DNA from: Subtercola boreus
GTDB lineage: Bacteria; Actinomycetota; Actinomycetes; Actinomycetales; Microbacteriaceae
Assembly (NCBI RefSeq): GCF_003399635.1
Contig: NZ_NBXB01000029.1
Coordinates: 248,001 to 312,000, forward strand
Direction of reading: 5' to 3'
Length of the DNA: 64,000 bases
A program made the translations under genes and the position numbers. This document shows positions 17,527 to 25,355 of this stretch, one piece after another. The notes beneath the pieces were generated by a model, which saw only the letters and a program-made list of their open reading frames with translations, made no database searches and had not been told where the DNA came from. The first letter of the stretch is position 1. Every line of letters begins with the position of its first letter.

Positions 17527-17591
17527 ACAATTCAGGTACGGGGGGCGGCCGGCTCCGGATGCTCGACGGCGACCCCCTGTACCTGAATTGT
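17527..17591. repeat. Intergenic palindromic repeat, AATTCAGG family, copy B
   Basis: 65-nt potential hairpin with perfect 13-bp outer arms (17527-17539 and 17579-17591, ACAATTCAGGTAC) and a further GGGGG/CCCCC stem inside. It lies 11 nt after the gnd stop and could act as its terminator, but has no T-tract. The arm core is shared with copies A and C. Confidence 0.82.
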
Positions 17592-17647
17592 TGTACGACC
17601 GATGGCAGATCCTGCCCCGCCAGGCCCCGGTCGGCGGTGGATGGGCG

Positions 17648-17659
17648 GATAATTTGTGC
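17648..17659 (+). promoter_or_regulatory. -10 element (GATAAT) of the SDR gene, leaderless
   Basis: GATAAT (17648-17653) precedes ATG at 17660 by 6 nt (TTGTGC). The same GATAAT-N6-ATG layout recurs at 21960. Confidence 0.55.
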
Positions 17660-18529
17660 ATGGCCCCTGAGTCCCCCCGCCCCACCTCCGCCCGCCCCGC
17701 CGTTCTGGTCACCGGCACGTCCACCGGGATCGGGCTGGCGACCGCCGTCTCCGCCGCCCTGGCCGGCTGGCACGTGGTCGCCACGGTTCGCCGCAGCGGC
17801 AGCGACGCCGAACTGGTCGCGGCCGCTGAGGTCGCGGGGGTCGCCTCGCAGGTCGAGGTGCGGATGCTCGACATCACCGACCCGCAGGCCGCCGCCGCAC
17901 TGATCGACGACATCGCGGCAACCCACGGGCGTCTCGACGCCGTGGTGAACAACGCCGGGGCCGGCCACGTGGGCACGCTGGAGCTCGACTCCCTCGACGA
18001 GGCGCGCCGCGTGATGGAGGTCAACTACTTCGGCGTGCTGAACGTCACGAAGCCCGCAATGCCGCACCTCCGGGCATCCGGCGGCAGCCTCGTCACCGTC
18101 ACGAGCGTGGGCGGCATCGTCGGCCAGCCGTTCAACGAGAGCTACTGCGCGGCGAAGTTCGCTGTCGAAGGCATGATGGAGAGCCTCCATCCGGTGGGAG
18201 CGGCTGTCGGGGTGCGCGTCACCGTGGTCGAGCCGGGTGCTGTGGCCACCGAGTTCGTGGCGAGCGTCGGGCCGAGCATCCAGAACCTGCTGGGCGACGC
18301 GGGCGCGTACCGGGAGCCGTTCGAGCACTACATCGAGCGCACCAGGGGCGCCTTCGATGCCGCCCAGAGGCCCCAGGGTGTCGCCGACGTCATCGTGGGC
18401 GTGTTGCTCGACGAGCACCCGCCGTTCCGGGTGCAGACCTCCGACAGCGCGACCGGCTTCGTTGGACTGAAGCTCCGGGATCTCGACGGCGCCACCGTCA
18501 CCGCAGCGACGGCAGGATGGATCGCGTGA
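17660..18529 (+). CDS. Short-chain dehydrogenase/reductase (SDR)
   Basis: NAD(P)H-dependent oxidoreductase of the classical SDR superfamily, 289 residues. It has the cofactor motif TGTSTGIG (about residue 18), the NNAG block, a catalytic Ser in VTVTSVGG and the Y-x-x-x-K pair in SYCAAKFAVEG. The substrate is unknown. ATG at 17660 is favoured over the upstream ATG at 17588, which would start inside the hairpin repeat; a GATAAT -10 lies 6 nt before 17660. The last codons overlap the start of the small membrane protein gene that follows, so the two are translationally coupled. Confidence 0.92.
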   Translation: MAPESPRPTSARPAVLVTGTSTGIGLATAVSAALAGWHVVATVRRSGSDAELVAAAEVAGVASQVEVRMLDITDPQAAAALIDDIAATHGRLDAVVNNAGAGHVGTLELDSLDEARRVMEVNYFGVLNVTKPAMPHLRASGGSLVTVTSVGGIVGQPFNESYCAAKFAVEGMMESLHPVGAAVGVRVTVVEPGAVATEFVASVGPSIQNLLGDAGAYREPFEHYIERTRGAFDAAQRPQGVADVIVGVLLDEHPPFRVQTSDSATGFVGLKLRDLDGATVTAATAGWIA

Positions 18530-18918
18530 CCGACTACGACGACGAACCCGAACTCGCCGGCTACGAACCGCACGGCGACAGGCCGCTCCGGAGCGCCAGG
18601 CGGCTCCACGTGATGCGCGCCGTCGTTGTGCTCGGCATCGTCGCCCTCGTGTTGCCGGGCATCCTCACGACCTACAGCCTGGCGAAGGCGACCGCAGGCG
18701 CGGCCTGCGCAGCCAACGTCACCTACCGCGTGCCGAGCGCCACCGGTTCTACCGTGCGGTTCGAACTCTTCAGCGCCGTCGGCGCGGGATGGGTCTGCTA
18801 CTCGGTGGGTGCCTACGGCGGCGATCGCAAGCCGGTTGCAGCCTTGGGCCTGATCCCTTCGTACCCGACGCGGGCCGAATTGCGGCAGCTCAGCCCGCAG
18901 GACTCGCTGAACCCCTAG
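18526..18918 (+). CDS. Small single-pass membrane protein of unknown function
   Basis: I do not recognise this family. 130 residues if started at GTG 18526, which overlaps the SDR stop as GTGA; an ATG at 18517 would add three residues. An acidic N-terminal cytoplasmic stretch (DDEPEL) is followed by an Arg-rich patch, one hydrophobic helix (about residues 34-56, VVVLGIVALVLPGILT) and an extracytoplasmic tail of about 75 residues with two Cys that could form a disulfide. It is coupled to the SDR gene; a functional link is only inferred. The 3' end is 3 nt from the convergent mycoredoxin stop. Confidence 0.75.
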   Translation: MTDYDDEPELAGYEPHGDRPLRSARRLHVMRAVVVLGIVALVLPGILTTYSLAKATAGAACAANVTYRVPSATGSTVRFELFSAVGAGWVCYSVGAYGGDRKPVAALGLIPSYPTRAELRQLSPQDSLNP

Positions 18919-18921
18919 GGA

Positions 18922-19191
18922 TCAGAGGCCCAGACGGTTCTTCACTTCGATGACCGACGGGTTGGTGGCGCTGGATCCATCGGGAAACAACACGGTCGGA
19001 ACCGTCTGGTTGCCGCCGTTCAGGGCCTCCACCAGCTCGGCTGTGCCCTCGACCTCCTCGATGTTGACCTCGGTGTAGCCGATGCCGTCTTTGTCGAGCT
19101 GCTTCTTGAGACGGTTGCAGTAGCCGCACCACGAGGTGCTGAACATCGTGATGGTCTCTGCGGCAGGAAGAAAGTCGGTTGTAGTTGTCAT
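18922..19191 (-). CDS. Mycoredoxin (glutaredoxin-like, CGYC)
   Basis: 89-residue thioredoxin-fold protein. The active site is TSWCGYCNRLKK (Cys at about residues 22 and 25), the CGYC signature of actinobacterial mycoredoxins, which reduce mycothiol mixed disulfides. The cis-Pro loop is QTVPTVLFPDGS. Presence of this protein implies a mycothiol-using organism. ATG at 19191 is the only sensible start (MTTTTDF). The gene lies 76 nt downstream of prs on the same strand, after a tandem repeat, and may be read through from prs. It could also be called a generic glutaredoxin, but the CGYC pair favours mycoredoxin. Confidence 0.88.
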   Translation of the reverse strand: MTTTTDFLPAAETITMFSTSWCGYCNRLKKQLDKDGIGYTEVNIEEVEGTAELVEALNGGNQTVPTVLFPDGSSATNPSVIEVKNRLGL

Positions 19192-19223
19192 GGTCTCTTC
19201 AACCTGCCGCCTGCGAGGTTTAT

Positions 19224-19273
19224 TTCACGCGCAGCAGTTCACGCGCAGCAGTTCACGCGCAGCAGTTCACGCG
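19224..19273. repeat. 14-bp tandem repeat spanning the prs stop codon
   Basis: Unit TTCACGCGCAGCAG in three full copies (19224-19237, 19238-19251, 19252-19265) plus a partial fourth that contains the prs stop. Read on the minus strand, each copy contains TGA one codon after the same GCG context. Confidence 0.92.
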
Positions 19274-20244
19274 TCGCCGTCGAACATCGAGGTGACAGAT
19301 CCGTCGTCGAACACCTCGTGGATCGCCCGCGCGAGCAGCGGTGCGATCGGCAGCACGGTGAGCGACGGGAACCGCTTCTCCTTTGGGATCGGCAGGGTGT
19401 CGGTCACGACCACGGAGTCGATGAAGTCCGACTGCAGGATCTCGTAGGCCGGGTCGGAGAACACCGCATGCGTGGCTGCCACGATGACACCCTTCGCACC
19501 GGCGTTCTTCAGGGCCTCGGAGGCCGCGACGATCGTTCGGCCGGTGTCGATCAGGTCATCGACCAGCAGGCACCAGCGACCGCTCACATCGCCCACGATC
19601 TCGTGGACGGAAACGTGGTTCGGCACCAGCGGGTCACGGCGTTTGTGGATGATCGCCAGCGGCGTGCCGAGCTTGTCGCTCCACACGTCGGCCACACGTA
19701 CGCGCCCCATGTCGGGCGAGACGACCGTGAGCTGGTCGAGATCGAAGGTCTTACGAACGTGTTCCATCAGCACCGGCATTGCGAACAGGTGGTCGACGGG
19801 ACCGTCGAAGAAGCCCTGGATCTGAGGCGCGTGCAGGTCGACCGACATGATGCGGTCGGCGCCGGCGGCCTTGAAGAGGTCGGCGACCAGGCGTGCCGAG
19901 ATCGGCTCGCGGCCACGGTGCTTCTTGTCCTGGCGGGCGTAGGGGTAGAACGGGGCGACCACGGTGATGCGCTTGGCCGAGGCGCGCTTCAGGGCGTCGA
20001 CCATCACCAGCTGTTCCATCAACCATTCGTTTATCGGAGTCGAGTGCGACTGGATGACGAACACGTCGCTGCCGCGCACGCTGCCGTTGAAGCGCACATA
20101 GAGCTCACCGTTGGCGAACGTGTGTGCGGTGGTGCTGATCAGTCCGGTGTCGAGCTCGGCCGCGATGGCCTCTGCGAGCTCAGGATGCGCCCTCCCCGAT
20201 GCGAGAACGAGGTGCTTTTCACCCTTGGACGTGATCTCGGACAC
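19267..20244 (-). CDS. prs: Ribose-phosphate pyrophosphokinase
   Basis: Makes PRPP from ribose-5-phosphate and ATP, 325 residues. Visible motifs are FANGELYVRFNGSVRG, FYPYARQDKKHRGREP (ATP and flexible loop), the PRPP-synthase signature DLHAPQIQGFFD and the PRPP-binding loop VDDLIDTGRT. GTG at 20244 abuts the glmU stop directly (20245), with a GGAG element in the glmU 3' end as ribosome site, so glmU-prs is an operon as in other actinobacteria. The stop codon lies inside a 14-bp tandem repeat. Confidence 0.97.
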   Translation of the reverse strand: MSEITSKGEKHLVLASGRAHPELAEAIAAELDTGLISTTAHTFANGELYVRFNGSVRGSDVFVIQSHSTPINEWLMEQLVMVDALKRASAKRITVVAPFYPYARQDKKHRGREPISARLVADLFKAAGADRIMSVDLHAPQIQGFFDGPVDHLFAMPVLMEHVRKTFDLDQLTVVSPDMGRVRVADVWSDKLGTPLAIIHKRRDPLVPNHVSVHEIVGDVSGRWCLLVDDLIDTGRTIVAASEALKNAGAKGVIVAATHAVFSDPAYEILQSDFIDSVVVTDTLPIPKEKRFPSLTVLPIAPLLARAIHEVFDDGSVTSMFDGDA

Positions 20245-21753
20245 TTATTCTCCTGAATCCGGAGCGACGGGCTCCGCTGTTGTTGAATTGTCGGCTGTCG
20301 CTGATTCTGCACGCTTCGCAGCCAGGTCGGCGGCCGATCCCTCGCGGTGCGAGGCGACCCAGCCTTCGAGGTTCCGCTGCGGTGCGACATTCATGGCCAG
20401 CGACCCGGGCGGAACGTTCTTTCGCACCACTGTTCCGGCTCCGCTGTACGCTCCGTCCCCAATTGTAACGGGGGCGACGAACACGTTGTGCGACCCGGTG
20501 CGCACGTGGGAACCGACCTCCGTGTGGTTCTTGACGATGCCGTCGTAGTTCGCGAAGATCGTGGCCGCACCGATGTTCGACTTCTCGCCGATGTGCGCAT
20601 CACCGACGTAGGAGAGATGCGGCACCTTGCTGCCCGCGCCGATTCGTGCGTTCTTCGTCTCGACGAAGGTACCGATCTTGCCGCCGGCACCCAGGACGGT
20701 GTTCGGCCGCAGGTAGGAGAAGGGGCCGACAGTGGCGCCCGCTCCGATGACGGCGAGTTCGGCATCCGTTCGCTTCACGATCGCACCCTGCCCGATCTCG
20801 CAGTCGACGAGCGTCGTGTCGGGCCCGACGACGGCCCCGCGGGCGATGACGGTGGCGCCGCGGATCTGCGTTCCGGGCAGCACCGTCACGTCGGGTTCCA
20901 GTGTGGCCTTGAGGTCGATCCAGGTGGTCAGGGGATCCTGTACCGTCACACCGGCCAGCTGCCAGCCCCGGATGATCAGGGCATTCATCTTGGCGGCCGC
21001 TTCGCTGAGTTGCGCGCGGTCGTTGATGCCGGCCACGAGCCAGGAGTCGGCGACGGGCAGCGCGGTCACCTCGGACCCGGCACGTCGGAGCAACTCGATC
21101 ACGTCGGTGAGGTACTTCTCGCCTTGCGCATTGTGCGTGCTGAGCTGCGGCAGCAGGTCGCGGAGCTCGCTGGCGCCGAACATGTAGACGCCCGCGTTGA
21201 TCTCGGCGATGGCGAGCTCGCTGTCGGTGGCATCGCGGTGCTCGACGATGCGGTCCACCCGGCCCGCGCTGCCGTCGGCACGGGAGTCATCGTCGTCGGT
21301 ATGACGGACGATCCGGCCGTAACCCGACGGATCGGGCAGGTAGGCGGAGAGCAGGGTCGCAGCGGCGCGCGAGCGGCGGTGCTCGTCGACGAGCCCGGCA
21401 AGCGTCTGCACGTCGAGCATCGGGGTGTCGCCGTTCATCACCAGCACGTCTCCGTCGAAGTCGGCGGGGAGGGCATCCACCGCCTGCTCGACAGCGCGGC
21501 CGGTGCCGGGCGTCTCGTCCTGGTCGACGACGAGGCCGTCGGGAAGCTGTTCGGTGATGACATCGACGAGCAGGTCGCGTTCGTGGCGCACCACGGCCAC
21601 CGTATAGGCCGCGTCGAGCTCGCGGGCCGTGGCCAGCACGTGGCTGACGATGGGGATGCCCGCGAGGTGGTGCAGGAGCTTCGGCGTCTCCGACCGCATA
21701 CGCGTTCCCTGGCCTGCGGCGAGGATGATGATCGCGAGTCGTGAGTCGGTCAT
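20245..21753 (-). CDS. glmU: Bifunctional N-acetylglucosamine-1-phosphate uridyltransferase / glucosamine-1-phosphate acetyltransferase
   Basis: Makes UDP-GlcNAc for peptidoglycan, 502 residues. The N-terminal pyrophosphorylase has LAAGQGTRMRSETPKLLH, the nucleotide-binding loop with R and K. The C-terminal left-handed beta-helix acetyltransferase carries hexapeptide repeats and ends in VAPQRNLEGWVASHR. A low-complexity acidic/Ser/Thr tail of about 25 residues follows. The start at 21753 has GAGGA about 3 nt upstream. Between the two domains LEPDVTVLPGTQIRG marks the beginning of the helix. A tRNA-Gln gene lies 42 nt upstream on the same strand, a common glmU neighbour. Confidence 0.97.
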   Translation of the reverse strand: MTDSRLAIIILAAGQGTRMRSETPKLLHHLAGIPIVSHVLATARELDAAYTVAVVRHERDLLVDVITEQLPDGLVVDQDETPGTGRAVEQAVDALPADFDGDVLVMNGDTPMLDVQTLAGLVDEHRRSRAAATLLSAYLPDPSGYGRIVRHTDDDDSRADGSAGRVDRIVEHRDATDSELAIAEINAGVYMFGASELRDLLPQLSTHNAQGEKYLTDVIELLRRAGSEVTALPVADSWLVAGINDRAQLSEAAAKMNALIIRGWQLAGVTVQDPLTTWIDLKATLEPDVTVLPGTQIRGATVIARGAVVGPDTTLVDCEIGQGAIVKRTDAELAVIGAGATVGPFSYLRPNTVLGAGGKIGTFVETKNARIGAGSKVPHLSYVGDAHIGEKSNIGAATIFANYDGIVKNHTEVGSHVRTGSHNVFVAPVTIGDGAYSGAGTVVRKNVPPGSLAMNVAPQRNLEGWVASHREGSAADLAAKRAESATADNSTTAEPVAPDSGE

Positions 21754-21795
21754 TGTCCTCTTTCGTTCCTGGCGTTGAAGGCTCCGCGCCGGGCG

Positions 21796-21867
21796 CTCCG
21801 CCTCCAGGATTCGAACCTAGTCCTAACAGCTCCAAAGGCTGTCGTGCTGCCGTTACACCAAGGCGGA
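21796..21867 (-). tRNA. tRNA-Gln (anticodon TTG)
   Basis: 72-nt cloverleaf on the minus strand. The acceptor stem TCCGCCT pairs with AGGCGGA, with a G discriminator. The anticodon stem-loop ACAGC-CTTTGGA-GCTGT gives anticodon TTG, and the T-arm contains GGTTCGAATCC. The CCA end is not encoded. It is located just upstream of glmU. Confidence 0.96.
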
Positions 21868-21959
21868 ATGCCCGAGACTGACGCCTCGTGCAGTGTACAA
21901 GTCTGCCAGATCGAGCGCCCGCGCGTGACGACCCCGACCAGATCCGGGCGGTTTCGGGC

Positions 21960-21971
21960 GATAATGAAAGG
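21960..21971 (+). promoter_or_regulatory. -10 element (GATAAT) of the MarR gene, leaderless
   Basis: GATAAT (21960-21965) lies 6 nt before ATG at 21972. The AAAGG in the spacer touches the ATG and is too close to serve as a ribosome site. Confidence 0.55.
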
Positions 21972-22472
21972 ATGCCCGATCCGGAATCCACTGACTCAGT
22001 CGACGCGATCGTCGACGCGTGGAAGCGGGAACGGCCCGATCTCGACTTCGCTCCCCTGCAGGTGCTCTCCCGGGTCTGGCGTCTCTCCCGGCACCTGGAC
22101 CGGGCCCGCCGCACCTCCTTCGGCACCAGCGAGCTCGACTCGTGGGAGTTCGATGTGCTCTCCGCGCTCCGCCGTGCGGGTTCGCCCTACCAGCTGAGCC
22201 CGAAGGCCCTGCTCGAGGAGACCCTGGTGTCCTCCGGCACCATGACGAACCGCATCGATCGGCTCGTCAGCCGGGGCCTCGTGGAACGGCGCACCTCGCC
22301 GCACGACGGCCGGGGCATCCTCGTCACCATGACGGCCGACGGGCTCGCGCGGGTCGACCGTGCGATCGACGAGCTCGTGATCAACGAGACGCAGCTGCTG
22401 TCGAGCCTGTCGAAGCCCGACCAGGAGCGCCTCGCCGGGCTCCTCCGGAAGCTCTCCCGCGACTTCGGCTAA
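21972..22472 (+). CDS. MarR-family transcriptional regulator
   Basis: 166-residue winged-helix protein. An N-terminal helix (VLSRVWRLSRHLDRAR) precedes the helix-turn-helix with SPKALLEETLVSSGTMTNRI and the wing RRTSPHDGRGILVTMT, the D-x-R motif of MarR proteins. The S-S-G-T-M-T-N-R-I recognition helix is the common actinobacterial MarR type. ATG at 21972 follows a GATAAT box by 6 nt. No adjacent target gene is co-directional: the convergent ABC-F gene overlaps its stop by 3 nt and tRNA-Gln/glmU are divergent. Targets are therefore unknown. Confidence 0.9.
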   Translation: MPDPESTDSVDAIVDAWKRERPDLDFAPLQVLSRVWRLSRHLDRARRTSFGTSELDSWEFDVLSALRRAGSPYQLSPKALLEETLVSSGTMTNRIDRLVSRGLVERRTSPHDGRGILVTMTADGLARVDRAIDELVINETQLLSSLSKPDQERLAGLLRKLSRDFG

Positions 22473-24343
22473 GCCAAGAGTTCGCTGAGCTCCAGCCAGC
22501 GCAGTTCGAGGTCGCTGAGCGTCGACTGCACGGTGTCGAGCTCGGCCGAGAGGGCACCGAGGCCGGAGTAGTCGCTCGCGTCGTGCGTCGCCATCTTCTC
22601 GTGGATGCTCGCGACCTGCGTGCCGTACTTCTCGAGCCGGCGGTTCACCGAGGCGAGCTCCTTCTGGGCGTTCCGGAGGTCGGCACCCGACAGTTTCGGC
22701 TTCGAGGGCGCGGCGCTGCCCGATCCGCCGGCACTGCCCGATCCGCCTGCATCGCCCGACTGGCCCGCCTGCGACTCGGTCGGGCTCGACGTCGACCCGC
22801 GCGAACCGTTGCGCTGCTGCAGGGCCCGAACCTCGAGGTACTGGTCGACGCCCCGCGGGAGGTGGATGAATCCCCCCTCGATCACGGCGTACTGGTTGTC
22901 GGTGACGCGCTCGAGCAGGTACCGGTCGTGCGAGACGACGAGCAGCGTGCCCGGGTAGGTGTCGAGCAGGTCCTCGATGGCGGCGAGCATGTCGGTGTCG
23001 AGGTCGTTGGTGGGCTCATCCAGAATCAGCACGTTCGGTTCGCTCAACAGGATCAGAAGCAACTGCAGGCGGCGCTTCTGCCCACCGGAGAGATCCTTGA
23101 CCGGCGTGGACAGCTGCGCGCTCGTGAACCCGACCCGTTCGAGGAGCTGGGTCGGCGTCATCTCCTTGCCGCCGCTCACGTACGAACTCCGCTGGCGGCC
23201 GATGACCTCGCTGACCCGGTCGTTCAGGATGTCGTCGAGCTCGAAGAGCTGCTGGGTGAGGGTCGCCACGCGGATGGTCTTGCCGCGCTTGACCGTTCCC
23301 GTGGTCGGCTGGAGCGAACCGGCGACGAGGCTGAGGAGGGTCGACTTGCCGGCCCCGTTCACGCCGAGCACACCCGTGCGCTCACCTGGGGCGATGCGCC
23401 AGGTGACGTCGTGCAGCACCCGCTTCTCCGGCGTGGTGCCGGATCCGTTTCCCTCGTAGACGACAGAGACGTTCTCGAGGTCGACCACGTCTTTACCGAG
23501 GCGCTGCATGGCCATCGACGCGAGCGAGATGGAGTTGCGCACGGGCGGCTCGTCGGCGATCAGAGCGTTGGCAGCATCGATGCGGAACTTCGGCTTCGCT
23601 GTGCGGGCAGGGGCGCCGCGCCGCAGCCACGCAAGCTCCTTCTTCATGAGGTTCTGGCGCTTGCCCTCCATGGTCGCCGCCATCTGGTCGCGCTCGACGC
23701 GCTGCAGGATGTACGCCGCGTAGCCGCCCTCGAACGGTTCGATCAGCCGGTCGTGCACCTCCCAGGTGGCGGTGCAGATCTCATCGAGGAACCACCGGTC
23801 GTGTGTGACGACCACGAGGCCTCCGGCGTTCGCCGACCAGCGGCGCTTCAGGTGCCCGGCGAGCCAGGAGATGCCCTCGACGTCGAGATGGTTGGTCGGT
23901 TCGTCGAGGAAGATGATGTCGTGGTCGCCGATGAGCAGCTGGGCGAGCGCGATACGCCGGCGCTGGCCGCCCGAGAGGTCGGAGACGCGCGCGTCCCACG
24001 AGATGTCGCTGGCGAGGCCCGCGATGACGTCGCGCACGATGGGGTCGCCCGCCCAGACGTGCTCGTCGATGTCGCCGACGATGGTCTGGCCGACCGTCAG
24101 CGAGTCGTCGAGGGTGTCGGACTGGTCGAGCACCGCCAGCGTGACACCGTTCCGGCGGGTGACGCGGCCGCTGTCGGGCTCGAGCCTTCCCGCGAGCATC
24201 CGGAGCAGCGTGGACTTGCCGTCGCCGTTCCGGCCGACAATACCGATGCGGTCGCCCTCGTTGATGCCGATGGTGACGTCGTCGAAGATCACGCGGGTGG
24301 GGAATTCGAGGTGGAGGGACTCTGCCCCCAGTAGATGTGCCAT
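22469..24343 (-). CDS. ABC-F family ATPase (Uup/EttA-like)
   Basis: Soluble, ribosome-associated ATPase with two ABC domains and no membrane segments, 624 residues. Domain 1 has Walker A GRNGDGKST (about residue 38), signature LSGGQRRR and LDEPTNHLD. Domain 2 has GVNGAGKST, LSGGQKRR and LDEPTNDLD. The linker between them is K/R-rich. The C-terminus has a Gly/Ser-rich hinge followed by a coiled coil (about 555-624), as in Uup, which also binds DNA junctions. The start is ATG at 24343, with GAGGTA directly before it; the stop overlaps the convergent MarR stop. Gene order near ispE/glmU is common in actinobacteria. Confidence 0.93.
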   Translation of the reverse strand: MAHLLGAESLHLEFPTRVIFDDVTIGINEGDRIGIVGRNGDGKSTLLRMLAGRLEPDSGRVTRRNGVTLAVLDQSDTLDDSLTVGQTIVGDIDEHVWAGDPIVRDVIAGLASDISWDARVSDLSGGQRRRIALAQLLIGDHDIIFLDEPTNHLDVEGISWLAGHLKRRWSANAGGLVVVTHDRWFLDEICTATWEVHDRLIEPFEGGYAAYILQRVERDQMAATMEGKRQNLMKKELAWLRRGAPARTAKPKFRIDAANALIADEPPVRNSISLASMAMQRLGKDVVDLENVSVVYEGNGSGTTPEKRVLHDVTWRIAPGERTGVLGVNGAGKSTLLSLVAGSLQPTTGTVKRGKTIRVATLTQQLFELDDILNDRVSEVIGRQRSSYVSGGKEMTPTQLLERVGFTSAQLSTPVKDLSGGQKRRLQLLLILLSEPNVLILDEPTNDLDTDMLAAIEDLLDTYPGTLLVVSHDRYLLERVTDNQYAVIEGGFIHLPRGVDQYLEVRALQQRNGSRGSTSSPTESQAGQSGDAGGSGSAGGSGSAAPSKPKLSGADLRNAQKELASVNRRLEKYGTQVASIHEKMATHDASDYSGLGALSAELDTVQSTLSDLELRWLELSELLA

Positions 24344-24439
24344 TACCTCAAGTTGACCACAGAATCGAGGGGCCCACGGTGAGGGTGGAAACGCGCGCAC
24401 GCGTGTAGCGTCTGTGGTGACGCAGAAAGCAGGTCTCCC

Positions 24440-24691
24440 ATGAGTCTCGGACTCGGTATCTTCCTCATCGCCGTCGGCGCCATCCTCGCCTTCGCCCTCG
24501 ACGTGACCGTCAGCTGGATCGACGTGAAGACCGTCGGCTACATCCTGATGGGCGCAGGCTTCGTGATCGTGATCATCGGCATCGCACTGATCGCCCGCAA
24601 GAGATCCTCGACGGCGACGACTCGCAGCGCGGTCGACCCGGTGAGCGGCGAGCAGGTCACGCGGAGCGAGCGCCGCGACGACGTGGTCTAG
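24440..24691 (+). CDS. Small two-helix membrane protein (DUF6458-type)
   Basis: 83 residues. Two hydrophobic helices (about residues 3-22 and 32-51) are separated by a short loop with VSWIDVKTVGYILM, followed by a polar Arg-rich tail with a VDPVSGEQVTRSER stretch. The pattern matches the small actinobacterial DUF6458 membrane proteins; the function is unknown. ATG at 24440 is preceded by AGCAGG about 9 nt upstream, and a TAGCGT -10-like box occurs further upstream, so this gene appears to have a normal leader. It is divergent from the ABC-F gene. Confidence 0.8.
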   Translation: MSLGLGIFLIAVGAILAFALDVTVSWIDVKTVGYILMGAGFVIVIIGIALIARKRSSTATTRSAVDPVSGEQVTRSERRDDVV

Positions 24692-24700
24692 CGACCGGTG

Positions 24701-24766
24701 GGGCTCCGGATGCCCGGGGCTCCGCACGCCCGGGGGCTCCGCACGCCCGGGGGCTCCGGATGCTCG
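24701..24766. repeat. 16-17-bp tandem repeat upstream of apt
   Basis: Four near-identical units GGGCTCCG(GA/CA)(TG/CG)CCCG, starting at 24701, 24717, 24734 and 24751. The last runs into the apt -10, so the array covers the expected -35 region. Confidence 0.85.
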
Positions 24767-24768
24767 AC

Positions 24769-24780
24769 TACCCTCGAACG
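24769..24780 (+). promoter_or_regulatory. -10 element (TACCCT) of apt, leaderless
   Basis: TACCCT (24769-24774) lies 6 nt before GTG at 24781. Confidence 0.55.
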
Positions 24781-25320
24781 GTGACCTCTTCGACGAGCGT
24801 GGCGCAGCTGATCGCCGCCAGAATGACCACCACCCCTGATTTCCCGAAGCCGGGCATCCTGTTCCGCGACCTGACGGCGCTGATGGCCGACGGCCCCGCA
24901 CTCCGGCAGGTGACGGATGCCCTGCTCTCCCGCATGCCAGCCGACATCGATGCCGTGGTCGGCGTCGAAGCCCGCGGGTTCCTGTTCGCCGCGGCCGCTG
25001 CGCACTCGCGAGGTATCGGGGTGTACCCCATCCGCAAGGCCGGCAAACTGCCGGGGCCTCTGCTGAGCGAGACCTATTCGCTCGAATACGGCACGGCGAC
25101 CATCCAGCTGCAGCCCGATTCGCTCGCCCCGGGCTCCCGGGTCTACGTGCTCGACGATCTGCTCGCCACCGGCGGTACCCTCGCGGCTGCCGTGCGCCTG
25201 CTCGAGCGAGCGGGCTACGTGGTGGTCGGCCTCGGTGTGGCGATCGAACTTGCGGGGCTCGGCGGGCGCGACGTCCTCCAGGGGTACCCGGTGCACGCGC
25301 TCATCGAGCTGCCGGGCTGA
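24781..25320 (+). CDS. apt: Adenine phosphoribosyltransferase
   Basis: Purine salvage enzyme converting adenine and PRPP to AMP, 179 residues. FPKPGILFRDLTALM is the N-terminal family block, VVGVEARGFLFAAAAA the central one, RKAGKLPG the flexible loop and YVLDDLLATGGTL the PRPP-binding motif (D-D-x-x-A-T-G-G-T). GTG at 24781 is chosen over the upstream ATG at 24760, which would start inside a tandem repeat; a TACCCT box 6 nt before supports it. The 2H phosphoesterase gene follows 35 nt downstream and may be co-transcribed. Confidence 0.95.
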   Translation: MTSSTSVAQLIAARMTTTPDFPKPGILFRDLTALMADGPALRQVTDALLSRMPADIDAVVGVEARGFLFAAAAAHSRGIGVYPIRKAGKLPGPLLSETYSLEYGTATIQLQPDSLAPGSRVYVLDDLLATGGTLAAAVRLLERAGYVVVGLGVAIELAGLGGRDVLQGYPVHALIELPG

Positions 25321-25355
25321 GCAGTCGTCCGGATGACCAGGACGGCCGCCCCCGC

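Noticed and set aside
17527-17591. Simple intrinsic terminator for gnd
   Set aside because: No T-tract follows, and the same arm sequence recurs in two other places with different gene orientations, so a repeat family explains it better. A termination side effect remains possible.
24701-24766. Possible CRISPR-like array before apt
   Set aside because: Units are 16-17 bp and directly abutting with no spacers; there are no cas genes. It is a plain tandem repeat.
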